Shown in pieces: positions 25,102 to 34,149 of a stretch of 64,000 nt of DNA. A program made the position numbers and the translations under genes. Source of the DNA: an uncultured Paracoccaceae bacterium (GTDB lineage Bacteria; Pseudomonadota; Alphaproteobacteria; Rhodobacterales; Rhodobacteraceae); assembly GCA_947497065.1 (NCBI GenBank), contig CANMEQ010000006.1:62001-126000 (forward strand). Reading direction: 5' to 3'. Every line of letters begins with the position of its first letter. The stretch's first letter is position 1. Under the pieces are notes generated by a model. It was given only the letters and a program-made list of their open reading frames with translations. It had not been told where the DNA came from and did no database searches.

Positions 25102-26868
25102 TTAATCTGTCCAGCAGCTGACCAAAACAGTCATGTCCGCCGCCATCAAAGTGAGGGACGCGGGGGTCATATAGGCCAACGTGTCGGTCGTTTCGACGGA
25201 CAGACCTGCCTGCGTGAGCGACGAGACGATTTGGCCTGCATCCAACGCAAAGGACACCTCTGGCGGAAGGGTTTGACCGTTGGTTGATGTCTTGGGCAAC
25301 AGCATGCCCAAAACTGCACCGCCGTTGTCGTACACAGGGCCACCTGCATCGCCCTCTTGGGCAAAGATCGACAGCCGTTTAACGTCTTCTTCGCCATTCA
25401 AACCCCGAATGTCGGCCAATGTGCCAAAGGTCAGGGCAGGGGTCGTCAGGACGTTCCCGTAAGGAAAGCCAGCCACAGCAATTTCTGCCTGAAGACGCGG
25501 TACGCCGGTTTGAAACGCGGCCACCGCTGGCGGGGCGAGACGGTCTGCAGGGCGCAAAACGGCAAGCCCCAAGGCATCGTCGCGGTGCACAACAGTTGCG
25601 TCATGATCCAACCCAAGGGTAACATTTGTGCATTGGTCCACCGCTTCGACGCTGGTCAAAACCTCACCCGCTGCGTTGATGTAGAACCCAGAGCGATCAC
25701 GGATCGGTTTGCGCACCTGCAATCCGGCGATCAAATCAATGGCTTGATCTTCGCCCGGCTGTGCGATCGCAGGGTCGAGCACACCATCAATGGTGTTGAA
25801 GCTGTTTTGCATCAGGCCCAGTACACGCCGGCGACGTTCGTCATCGCCTGCAGGCCAGACCAAAATGTAGCCTTTGATCTGGCCATCTTGCAAAACAACA
25901 TTGGTGTAGGAATGGATGTCGTCGTTGATCCCTTCGATCTCAAAGCCGCGATTGGTGCGTTCGCGCGGGCCGTCTTGTGGGATGATCGCAAGGGTCTGCA
26001 GGATTTCGTAGAGCCCGAACATGCGGGTTTGATCCCCCGGTTGCGAGATCAGCAAAACCTGCGCTTCCAGATCGCCCGAGGGGTCAAAGCGCGCAAAAGG
26101 AGGCTCATAGGTCGCAAAGGCCACAACGCCCGTTGGAATTTGCATTTCAATGCCGGTGGCATCATCGCGGACCAATTGCAGGCCCATGCCATCCAAGATC
26201 GAGTTATAGGCCCCCAAAAGAGTCGCACGCTGTTGTGTGGTCAAAACGCCCGTTGGCTCCAAATTGTTCGCCTCTTGCCATGCGGCCATCGACCGTCGGG
26301 TGCCGCGTCCGTAGAGCCCGTCAATGGCACTGTCGTAAAAACCTGCCCACTGCAGCGCTGTCTGAAGGTCGCGCTTTGCGTCGCGTGACAGTGCCTGCTC
26401 GCTGGCTTGGGCCTGTGCCAAGGTTTCATCTGGCACTTCAACGGGGGGCGGTTGAACGGCCTCCTCCGGCTGTGCCGGTGTTTGTGTGTCTTGCGGTGCG
26501 ATTGGATCTGGCGTGGGCGCGGGGGCAGGGGCCTCTTGAGTGGCACCGCCTACGGGCCAGAACTGTGTGCGGAACCGGCTGCCATCAACAATGTAGCTAT
26601 CGGAGGGAATCGCACCGGCGCTGCGCAGGCTGATCAATTGCGATGAGGCGTCATTGGGGGTGAACGGGCCAATCACGATGCCATACCAGCCGCCTGGCAA
26701 GGCGAAACCTGCCACGCTCTCAAGCCCGCTGGATGCATATCCACGGGCCGCGTTTTGGGCGCCTGTCAACGTGCGTTGCGCTTCAATCTGTACCCAAACA
26801 CTTTGCTGAGCCGCTGCAGGAAGCGCCATGAAGACGCTGATAATCAATGCATAAAATAAACGTGCCAT
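25102..26868 (-). CDS. SPOR-like / peptidoglycan-binding protein with inactive trypsin-like domain
   Basis: A 588-residue exported protein: signal peptide (RLFYALIISVFMALPAAAQ), then a SPOR-like domain (about 20-105), a Pro/Ala/Gln-rich linker (about 110-150), a peptidoglycan-binding type 1 domain (RDLQTALQWAGFYDSAIDGL, about 160-220), an uncharacterised middle region, and a C-terminal trypsin-like fold (about 385-585). The nucleophile motif reads EGDAGGPV instead of GDSGGPV (Ala508), and the histidine region reads LTSVEAVDQC instead of TAAHC, so the protease is predicted to be dead. It may instead bind cell-wall or division partners. A TTG start nine codons upstream with a GGAAGGG site is possible. 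Confidence 0.85.
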   Translation of the reverse strand: MARLFYALIISVFMALPAAAQQSVWVQIEAQRTLTGAQNAARGYASSGLESVAGFALPGGWYGIVIGPFTPNDASSQLISLRSAGAIPSDSYIVDGSRFRTQFWPVGGATQEAPAPAPTPDPIAPQDTQTPAQPEEAVQPPPVEVPDETLAQAQASEQALSRDAKRDLQTALQWAGFYDSAIDGLYGRGTRRSMAAWQEANNLEPTGVLTTQQRATLLGAYNSILDGMGLQLVRDDATGIEMQIPTGVVAFATYEPPFARFDPSGDLEAQVLLISQPGDQTRMFGLYEILQTLAIIPQDGPRERTNRGFEIEGINDDIHSYTNVVLQDGQIKGYILVWPAGDDERRRRVLGLMQNSFNTIDGVLDPAIAQPGEDQAIDLIAGLQVRKPIRDRSGFYINAAGEVLTSVEAVDQCTNVTLGLDHDATVVHRDDALGLAVLRPADRLAPPAVAAFQTGVPRLQAEIAVAGFPYGNVLTTPALTFGTLADIRGLNGEEDVKRLSIFAQEGDAGGPVYDNGGAVLGMLLPKTSTNGQTLPPEVSFALDAGQIVSSLTQAGLSVETTDTLAYMTPASLTLMAADMTVLVSCWTD

Positions 26869-27078
26869 AACCGAATAGGATATCCCTAGAAACAATGGGG
26901 CCCTTCCGAAAAGATGGGCATTTGGCGTTAAATATCAAACGACGCCCAAATCGCACGTCGAAAGTGACATGTATCACGAGGAATTGGTCACATTTTCCAT
27001 CATTTGCACCGATGAGCGCACATTGACCCTGTCCGCGCAGCCCCCTATTCAGGCGACAACACGAATTGAGGGTTCACC

Positions 27079-27996
27079 ATGTCTGATACACCACGCAGTT
27101 TTCAGGAAATTATCCTAAGGCTTCAGTCCTATTGGGCCGCCAAAGGATGCGCGATCATGCAGCCGTACGACATGGAAGTTGGGGCGGGCACATTTCACCC
27201 CGCAACGACCCTGCGGTCCTTGGGCAACGTGCCGTGGTCTGCTGCCTATGTGCAACCGTCGCGCCGCCCGACTGATGGCCGCTATGGCGAAAACCCAAAC
27301 CGGTTGCAGCACTACTATCAATACCAAGTTTTGATCAAACCCAGCCCACCCGATTTGCAGGACCTGTACCTTGGGTCGCTCAAGGCCATCGGCATTGATA
27401 TGGAGATGCACGATATCCGGTTCGTCGAGGATGACTGGGAAAGCCCAACACTGGGAGCCTGGGGCCTCGGCTGGGAAGTGTGGTGTGACGGCATGGAAGT
27501 ATCACAATTCACCTATTTTCAACAGGTCGGCGGCCATGATTGTCACCCCGTTTCGGGCGAACTGACCTATGGTCTGGAGCGTTTGGCGATGTATGTTTTG
27601 GGCGTCGATCACGTGATGGACATGCCGTACAATGACCCTGATGCACCGATTGCGCTGACCTATGGCGACGTGTTTTTGCAGAACGAGCAGGAATATTCGC
27701 GGTTCAACTTCGATATCGCGGACACAGATATTTTGTTGAAGCACTTCGAGGATGCCGAAAAAGAATGCGCCGCCATTTTGGCTCACGAGCATGTGGACCC
27801 AAAGACAGGCCATAAAATTGTCATGGCTCAACCGGCCTACGACCAAGCGATCAAAGCCAGCCATCTGTTTAATTTGCTTGATGCGCGCGGCGTGATCTCG
27901 GTCACGGAACGTCAGGCCTATATTGGTCGGGTGCGGACATTGTCGAAACTCTGTGCGGATGCTTTCGTGCAAACCGCTGCGGGCGGTGCCGCATGA
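27079..27996 (+). CDS. glyQ: Glycyl-tRNA synthetase alpha subunit
   Basis: Catalytic class II aminoacyl-tRNA synthetase subunit of the bacterial alpha2beta2 enzyme, which charges tRNA-Gly. The N-terminus [24 protein letters not shown], the segment [37 protein letters not shown], and [15 protein letters not shown] (motif 3) are all diagnostic. Length 305 is standard. The ATG has a GAGGG site. The stop overlaps the next gene by 4 nt. Confidence 0.98.
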   Translation: MSDTPRSFQEIILRLQSYWAAKGCAIMQPYDMEVGAGTFHPATTLRSLGNVPWSAAYVQPSRRPTDGRYGENPNRLQHYYQYQVLIKPSPPDLQDLYLGSLKAIGIDMEMHDIRFVEDDWESPTLGAWGLGWEVWCDGMEVSQFTYFQQVGGHDCHPVSGELTYGLERLAMYVLGVDHVMDMPYNDPDAPIALTYGDVFLQNEQEYSRFNFDIADTDILLKHFEDAEKECAAILAHEHVDPKTGHKIVMAQPAYDQAIKASHLFNLLDARGVISVTERQAYIGRVRTLSKLCADAFVQTAAGGAA

Positions 27997-28541
27997 ACGC
28001 CACGCGGTTGGCCATCGTTGCGATCCTAGGATCTGCGTTTTTCGGGGGCGTGTTGATGTACTATCAACTCGTCTACGCCGGCTATGCGGAGCTTACTCCG
28101 GCCGAGGTTGGAGAAGTGCAACTTGTCTCCGTCGTTTCGGGCGAGCCAGAGCCGTTTTTGTACGAAAACCTCAAGGCGATCGACACGGTAGAAGAGGGCG
28201 TGCGCCTGTCCGGCGCGATTTCGTTCCGCGCTTGTTTTGACGTGCCCCAATCCCAAGCGACCTTGACCGAAACCTTCGAAATTCTGGACAGCGCCGAGCC
28301 TTTGAACGCGCCGTCCTGGTTTGATTGTTTCGACGCTCGCGAAATCGGTGAGGCCTTAGAAGCCGGAACCGCAATCGCCTTTATGAGCGAACCCAATATT
28401 TCTTATGGCGTGGACCGTGTCGTTGCGGTTTTGCCTGATGGCCGCGGTTTCGCGTGGCACCAATTGAATGCCTGTGGCGAGGCCGTTTTTGACGGCGATA
28501 CCGCGCCAGATGGCTGCCCAGCCCCCTCCGAGGATACGTAA
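27993..28541 (+). CDS. DUF6446-like single-pass membrane protein between glyQ and glyS
   Basis: A 182-residue protein with one N-terminal transmembrane segment (residues about 5-25) and a soluble domain, probably in the periplasm. It matches what I recall of the Rhodobacterales family DUF6446: [10 protein letters not shown] after the membrane helix, [47 protein letters not shown] and [10 protein letters not shown]. Function is unknown. It overlaps glyQ by 4 nt and glyS starts immediately after its stop, so it is translated in the middle of the glycyl-tRNA synthetase operon. This conserved insertion suggests position matters, but no role in charging is known. Confidence 0.85.
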   Translation: MNATRLAIVAILGSAFFGGVLMYYQLVYAGYAELTPAEVGEVQLVSVVSGEPEPFLYENLKAIDTVEEGVRLSGAISFRACFDVPQSQATLTETFEILDSAEPLNAPSWFDCFDAREIGEALEAGTAIAFMSEPNISYGVDRVVAVLPDGRGFAWHQLNACGEAVFDGDTAPDGCPAPSEDT

Positions 28542-30575
28542 ATGCCTGATCTTCTGATTGAACTTTTCTCCGAAGAAATCCCTGCACGGATGCAAGCCAA
28601 GGCGGCTGCGGATTTGCAGCGCTTGATCACAGATGGTCTAGTCGAAGCGGGTCTGACCTACGCGAGCGCTGGCGCGTTTTCCACGCCACGCCGCTTGGCT
28701 CTGTCTGTTGAAGGATTGACCGCCGAAAGCCCCAACACCCGCGAAGAGCGTAAAGGCCCCAAGGTGGGCGCGCCTGATAAGGCGATCGAGGGGTTTTGCC
28801 GTGGGGCCGGTGTCACCGTGGACCAGCTGGAAAAACGCGACGTCGGCAAAGGCGAAGTGTATTTCGCGGTGATTGAGAAAACGGGCCGTCCGGCAGCCGA
28901 CATTATCGCAGAGGTGCTAGAAGCCGCTGTTCGCAACTTCCCATGGCCCAAATCCATGCGGTGGGGCACAGGCGCGTTGAAATGGGTACGCCCATTGCAT
29001 TCTATCGTTTGCATTTTGTCTGATGAGGCGGGCGCACAAGTTGTGCCCATGTCCGTCGATGGCATTGAGGCTGGCGACACCACCCGTGGCCACCGTTTCA
29101 TGGGGCCGGATACGTTTGCTGTATCCTCGTTCGAGGATTACGAGGCGAAGCTGAAGCGCGCCAAGGTGATTTTACGTGCGGATGAACGCGCGGATATGAT
29201 TTGGTCTGAAGCCTCCAACCAAGCCTTTGCGGCTGGTCTGGAGCTGGTCGAAGACAAAGGGTTGCTAGCCGAGGTCGCAGGTCTCGTGGAATGGCCTGTC
29301 GTGTTGATGGGCACAATCGCGGATGATTTCTTGTCTCTGCCGCCGGAGGTTTTGACCGCGTCGATGAAAGAGCACCAAAAGTTCTTCTCGGTGCGCGATA
29401 AAACAGGGCAGGTGGTGCGTTTCGTCACCGTGGCCAACCGTGAAACCAAAGACCAAGGCGCCACCATTTTGGCGGGGAACCAAAAGGTTCTGTTCGCTCG
29501 TCTGTCTGACGCGAAATTCTTCTGGGAAAACGATCTGCGGATCGCGAAAACCGGCGGCACCGAATGGCTGGATGCGTTGACCAATGTGACCTTCCACAAC
29601 AAATTGGGCACGGTCGCCGAATTGGTGGACCGGATGGCGAACCTCAGCGCGCAAATCGCGCCATTGGTCGGGGCTGACGCCACCGAAGCAGAGGCCGCCG
29701 CGCGCTTTGCTAAGGCCGACCTTAGCTCCGAGATGATCTATGAATTCCCCGATCTTCAAGGGCTTATGGGCCGCTATTATGCGAAAGAAGCGGGCCTGTC
29801 TGATGCCATCGCGGCTGCCGCACAAGAGCATTACTCGCCATTGGGCCCATCCGATGACGTGCCAACAGAACCCGTTTCTATCGCGGTTGCTTTGGCAGAA
29901 AAGCTCGACAAATTGTCAGGCTTCTGGGCGATTGACGAGAAACCAACAGGGTCGAAAGACCCATTCGCATTGCGCCGTGCAGCCCTCGGTGTGATCCGCT
30001 TGGTTTTGGAAAACGGGCTTTCGTTGAAGTTGGGCACGTTCATTCAAGATGACAGCTTGCTGTCTTTCTTCCATGACCGCCTGAAAGTGTATCTGCGCGA
30101 CGAAGGCATCAGCCACGATGTTATCGATGCATCCTTGGCCATGCCCGGCAACGATGACCTGCTGCTACTGGTGAAACGCACCAAGGCTTTGGCGGCGTTC
30201 TTGAAAACCGACGATGGTGAAAACCTGATCCAAGGGTTTAAACGCGCCAACAACATCCTGTCGCAAGCCGAAGAGAAAGACGGGGTCGAATACTCCTTCG
30301 GGGCGGATTTGAAATTTGCCGAAACGGATGAGGAAAAGGCCCTGTTTGCCGCGCTCGACGCAGCGGATGCCAAGATTGCCCCTGCCATGACAGCAGAGGA
30401 TTTCGCGGGAGCGATGTCGGCGATGGCCGATTTGCGTGGCCCGATTGATGCGTTTTTCGATGCGGTGCAAATCAACGCAGACAGCGAGGTGTTGCGCCGC
30501 AATCGTTTGAACCTGTTGCACCGTATCCGCACGATTTGTCTAAGCGTTGCTGATCTGCGAAAAATTGACGGCTAA
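28542..30575 (+). CDS. glyS: Glycyl-tRNA synthetase beta subunit
   Basis: Beta subunit that binds tRNA-Gly for the GlyQ catalytic subunit. The start MPDLLIELFSEEIPARMQ is the family hallmark, followed by FSTPRRLAL, GPDKAIEGFCRGAG-like sequence and MRWG-ALKWVRPLH. The central HD-like region has YEFPDLQGLMGRYYA. The KDPFALRRAALGVIRLVLE motif and the C-terminal anticodon-binding part are also present. Length 677 is normal. It directly follows the DUF6446-like gene. Confidence 0.98.
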   Translation: MPDLLIELFSEEIPARMQAKAAADLQRLITDGLVEAGLTYASAGAFSTPRRLALSVEGLTAESPNTREERKGPKVGAPDKAIEGFCRGAGVTVDQLEKRDVGKGEVYFAVIEKTGRPAADIIAEVLEAAVRNFPWPKSMRWGTGALKWVRPLHSIVCILSDEAGAQVVPMSVDGIEAGDTTRGHRFMGPDTFAVSSFEDYEAKLKRAKVILRADERADMIWSEASNQAFAAGLELVEDKGLLAEVAGLVEWPVVLMGTIADDFLSLPPEVLTASMKEHQKFFSVRDKTGQVVRFVTVANRETKDQGATILAGNQKVLFARLSDAKFFWENDLRIAKTGGTEWLDALTNVTFHNKLGTVAELVDRMANLSAQIAPLVGADATEAEAAARFAKADLSSEMIYEFPDLQGLMGRYYAKEAGLSDAIAAAAQEHYSPLGPSDDVPTEPVSIAVALAEKLDKLSGFWAIDEKPTGSKDPFALRRAALGVIRLVLENGLSLKLGTFIQDDSLLSFFHDRLKVYLRDEGISHDVIDASLAMPGNDDLLLLVKRTKALAAFLKTDDGENLIQGFKRANNILSQAEEKDGVEYSFGADLKFAETDEEKALFAALDAADAKIAPAMTAEDFAGAMSAMADLRGPIDAFFDAVQINADSEVLRRNRLNLLHRIRTICLSVADLRKIDG

Positions 30576-30644
30576 ATTTACAAAAATGTTACCCTTGCCC
30601 TGTAGGCGCACCTGACTATGGTGCCCTGCAGGAGGAATGCTGCA

Positions 30645-33209
30645 GTGCAGAAGGTTATTACATTAAAAGATTTGTGCCTCGTCACGAAAACCGCGCCAAT
30701 GGCTGCGGATATTCATGGTGGTCGCGCAAAATGCCTGCAACGTTTGATCCGGCTAGATATGCCCGTTCCTACGACGGTGGCTTTGTCTTTCGATGCGGTG
30801 CGCGCCATCGCCGGGGGGCAGCCCGTAGATACGCCGCAAATCCTGCGGCATTTTGAAAGCGCGCCTTTATTGTCGGTACGCCCTAGCAGCATGGACCCTG
30901 ATTGGGGTGGCCCAGGCGCGATGCTGAACATCGGCCTCAATAACGCGAAACACGCAGAGCTGATTGATACGATCGGCGAGGATGCGGCCACGCGGATGTA
31001 TATGCGCTACATCCAAGCCTTTGCGATTGAAGTGGCTCGCCTTGATCCTGAAGAGTTTTATCTGCCAGACCAGCCGTCTGCAGATGCGCTGCGGCGCATG
31101 TTGTTGACCTATGAAACCGAAATGGACGCCGAATTCCCCCAAGATGCGGGTGAACAATTGGCCGAAGTTTTGCGGTCGATGGCGCGGTCTTGGGAAGGCA
31201 CAACGGCCCGTTTGCTGCGCCAAGCCAAAGGGGCACCGCCCGATGCCGGGCTGGGGCTGGTGGTTCAAAACATGGCGATCCCTGTTGGCGACGGTGTGTC
31301 CGGATCGGGGATGATCCAGTTCGTCGATGGCACCACGGGAACCGCGCAAATGAAAGGGCGCTTTGTTCCGCAGGCCTTGCATTCAGAAACCCTGCGGGAG
31401 GCTGCGGGCGCGGTGTTCCTGACGCGGGATCGCCGTGGTCCGTCGCTAGAGGACATGGCGCCAGAGGCCTTTGAAAAATTGATTGAATTCGGCGCATTGG
31501 GCCGCAAACGCCTGCGCGAAGAGATGGAGATCAAGTTCATTTTGAACGACGGTCAGCTGTCGATTTTAGACGCGGTCCGTGTGCAACGCAGCAGCCGTGC
31601 GTCCGTGCGTATCGCAGTCGATCTGGCGACATCTGGTGTTATTCCGAAAGAAGAAGCCGTGATGCGGGTGCAGCCTGCGGCCTTGTCAGAGCTTCTGCAC
31701 CGTCAGGTCGACGGGTCAGCTGCGCGCGATATTATTGTACGCGGTATTCCCGCCAGCCCGGGTGCTGCGGGTGGTGTGTTGGTGTTTTCTGCCAATGAAG
31801 CCCAAGCAAGCGCATCGCGCGGCGAATCTTGTGTTTTGGTGCGCCGTGAAACCACACCAGAAGACATTCGCGGCATGCATGCCGCGGCAGCGGTTGTGAC
31901 ATTGCGCGGCGGGATCACCAGCCATGCGGCCGTGATTGGCCGTGGATTGGGGCTGCCCTGCATTGTTGGCGCCTCTGATCTTGACGTCGATGAGCGTAAA
32001 CGCGTGATCACCGCCCCCGATGGCCGCAGCTTCGCGGCGGGTGATTTTGTCACCGTCGATGGCAGTACGGGGCAGATTTTGGCCGGCGCGCCCCCCTTGC
32101 TTGAGGCCGCATTGGACGATGCGTTCCAGACATTGCTGTCTTGGGCCGATGATGTGCGCGATATTGGCGTGCGGGCCAATGCGGATACACCTGCAGACGC
32201 ACAAACGGCTCATAATTTCACCGCCGAAGGCATCGGTTTGTGCCGGACCGAGCACATGTTCTTTGATGGGGATCGCGTTGATCTGATGCGCGAAATGATT
32301 TTCGCGGAAACACCAGAGGGGCGGGCCGCCGTTCTGGAACGGTTGCTGCCCTTGCAACAATCTGACTTTGCAGAGATTTTTCAGATCATGCAGGGCACGC
32401 CTGTTTGCATTCGCTTGTTTGATCCGCCCCTGCACGAGTTTTTGCCCGTTGGCAAAGCGGGCATGCGCGATCTGGCCGAGCTTTTGGATGTGCCGCTTGC
32501 CGAAGTCATAGCGCGCGTTGATGACTTGACGGAATACAACCCCATGCTGGGCATGCGCGGTGTGCGTTTGGGGATTACCGTGCCGGAAATTTACGACATG
32601 CAGGCCCGCGCGATATTCCAAGCCGCCGTTGAGAGCGCGCAAAATGGTGTGCCCTTTGCCCCCGAAATTATGATCCCGCTGGTCAGCGCCATGCGCGAGG
32701 TCGAGCTGGTTCAATCCCGCATTGATGCTGTGGCCGCCGCTGTTCGCACGGAAACCGGCGTTGATTTTGAGTATAAGCTGGGCGTCATGGTGGAAACGCC
32801 ACGTGCAGCCTTGCGCGCGCAGGACATCGCAGAACACGCGGCGTTCTTGTCGTTCGGGACCAACGATTTGACCCAGATGACCTATGGATTGTCCCGTGAC
32901 GACGCGGGCCGCTTCATGTCGGACTATGTGAAGCTGCACGTTTACGAAGAAGATCCGTTTCACACCCTCGATCTTGATGGGGTGGGCGAGCTGTTGAAGC
33001 TGGGTGCGGAACGGGGCCGCAAGGGCCGTCCTGACGTGACACTGTCCATCTGTGGTGAACATGGTGGAGATAGCAACACGATCGCATTTTGCCGCGCGCA
33101 GGGATTCGATTACGTGTCTTGCTCGCCATTTCGGGTCCCCGTTGCGCGGCTTTCCGCCGCTCAATTGGCGATCCGCGACCGTATTGGCGAGCTGAATATC
33201 AAAGTGTAG
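30645..33209 (+). CDS. Pyruvate phosphate dikinase-like protein with degenerate ATP-grasp half
   Basis: An 854-residue homologue of PPDK, the enzyme that interconverts pyruvate and phosphoenolpyruvate. The phosphohistidine domain has GGITSHAAVIGRG (His427). The PEP/pyruvate domain is intact: CRTEHMFF, RLFDPPLHEFLP, YNPMLGMRGVRL, FGTNDLTQMTYGLSRDDAG and CGEHGGD (Cys803). The N-terminal nucleotide domain is unusual. The canonical GGKGANL lysine is Arg27, the D-x-E motif is E295-I296-K297, and the QTR of LQTRNG reads D309-A310-V311. It may not make PEP from ATP and pyruvate by the ordinary route. The GTG start has a GGAGG site nine bases away. It sits 69 nt behind glyS. Confidence 0.85.
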   Translation: MQKVITLKDLCLVTKTAPMAADIHGGRAKCLQRLIRLDMPVPTTVALSFDAVRAIAGGQPVDTPQILRHFESAPLLSVRPSSMDPDWGGPGAMLNIGLNNAKHAELIDTIGEDAATRMYMRYIQAFAIEVARLDPEEFYLPDQPSADALRRMLLTYETEMDAEFPQDAGEQLAEVLRSMARSWEGTTARLLRQAKGAPPDAGLGLVVQNMAIPVGDGVSGSGMIQFVDGTTGTAQMKGRFVPQALHSETLREAAGAVFLTRDRRGPSLEDMAPEAFEKLIEFGALGRKRLREEMEIKFILNDGQLSILDAVRVQRSSRASVRIAVDLATSGVIPKEEAVMRVQPAALSELLHRQVDGSAARDIIVRGIPASPGAAGGVLVFSANEAQASASRGESCVLVRRETTPEDIRGMHAAAAVVTLRGGITSHAAVIGRGLGLPCIVGASDLDVDERKRVITAPDGRSFAAGDFVTVDGSTGQILAGAPPLLEAALDDAFQTLLSWADDVRDIGVRANADTPADAQTAHNFTAEGIGLCRTEHMFFDGDRVDLMREMIFAETPEGRAAVLERLLPLQQSDFAEIFQIMQGTPVCIRLFDPPLHEFLPVGKAGMRDLAELLDVPLAEVIARVDDLTEYNPMLGMRGVRLGITVPEIYDMQARAIFQAAVESAQNGVPFAPEIMIPLVSAMREVELVQSRIDAVAAAVRTETGVDFEYKLGVMVETPRAALRAQDIAEHAAFLSFGTNDLTQMTYGLSRDDAGRFMSDYVKLHVYEEDPFHTLDLDGVGELLKLGAERGRKGRPDVTLSICGEHGGDSNTIAFCRAQGFDYVSCSPFRVPVARLSAAQLAIRDRIGELNIKV

Positions 33210-33377
33210 CGTCGAAAATCTGTTGTGGGCCAGTATGTTGCGGGCCCCATCCGCAGTGTTGTCGAAAGGCACCTCTGCGCGCAGGCGTCGCGGTGGGGCC
33301 AGCTAGACCTTTGCGATCTAGTACCTTAAAGGGGTCCCGCTTGCGCGGGGCAAACCGCGTGCCTTATGGATTAGAAA

Positions 33378-34040
33378 ATGTTTAAGCGGTTCGGTCGATC
33401 AGTCTTCAATGCGTTCATCGCAGCAGGTGCGCTCAGCGTGCTGGTGTCAACGGCACAGGCAGATGACCTATTGGCAGCACGTCTTGGCGCGTTGTTGGGG
33501 CAGGAACGGGCGGCCATTCAGCAGGTGCCAGATGCACGGTTGGCAGCGTTGACCGCTGTGCCTCCCGCGTCGGCGCGCAACATTCCGACAGCGCCCGAAG
33601 TGATCACCTACGACAACGCCTTCCTGGCGTCTCAGCCCATCGCCACAGGCGGAGAACAGTGGAACTGCTTGGCCGAAGCCTTGTATTTCGAAGCGCGTGG
33701 CGAAAGCGCCCGTGGCTTGTTTGCTGTTGGTGAAGTGATCTTGAACCGCGTCGACAGCGCGCGCTTCCCCAACACGCTGTGCGGTGTGATCAATCAGGGC
33801 ACAGGGCGCCAATTCGCCTGTCAATTCACCTACACCTGCGATGGCGCGGCAGAGGTCATTCACGAACAAGCCGCCTGGAACCGTGTCGGCAAAGTGGCCC
33901 GTTTGCTGATGGATGGCGCGCCGCGCGACCTGACGTCTGGGGCGACGTTCTATCATACACGTGCCGTGAACCCGCGTTGGGCCAGCGTGTTTGATCGCAC
34001 AGCCTCGATCGGGGCGCATTATTTCTACCGCCAAAGCTGA
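33378..34040 (+). CDS. Cell wall hydrolase, SleB family
   Basis: A 220-residue exported hydrolase of the SleB/CwlJ (Hydrolase_2) family that cuts peptidoglycan glycan strands. An N-terminal signal or anchor (FNAFIAAGALSVLVSTAQA) is followed by a linker and the catalytic domain (about 95-215): NCLAEALYFEARGES contains the predicted catalytic Glu, and VGEVILNRVDSARFPNTLCGVI, QFTYTCDG and ATFYHTRAVNP match the family. It stands alone on the plus strand between the PPDK-like gene and folB. A stem-loop follows. Confidence 0.9.
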   Translation: MFKRFGRSVFNAFIAAGALSVLVSTAQADDLLAARLGALLGQERAAIQQVPDARLAALTAVPPASARNIPTAPEVITYDNAFLASQPIATGGEQWNCLAEALYFEARGESARGLFAVGEVILNRVDSARFPNTLCGVINQGTGRQFACQFTYTCDGAAEVIHEQAAWNRVGKVARLLMDGAPRDLTSGATFYHTRAVNPRWASVFDRTASIGAHYFYRQS

Positions 34041-34052
34041 TCGCATTTAGGG

Positions 34053-34100
34053 GATCTGTGTCGTTTCCGAAGGGAAGATGACGCAGATCGACCCTTGTTT
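34053..34100 (+). terminator. Possible terminator after the SleB gene
   Basis: A 10-bp stem (34053-34062 with 34080-34089, one wobble) with a loop that can form a second small TTCC/GGAA pairing. It is followed after five bases by a weak U-tract (TTGTTT). The separation from the stem lowers confidence. Confidence 0.4.
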
Positions 34101-34149
34101 GGCACGCGCAGCCTTAGTATCCGGCGCATAAGACAGCGAAGGATATCTG

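Noticed and set aside
25357-26388. Plus-strand open frame of 343 codons
   Set aside because: Antisense to the SPOR/pseudo-protease gene, without signal peptide or motif; not supported.
31716-33272. Long minus-strand open frame (518 codons)
   Set aside because: It lies entirely antisense to the PPDK-like gene, is His/Arg-rich with no domain, and has no ribosome-binding site; it is a shadow of GC-rich codon use.
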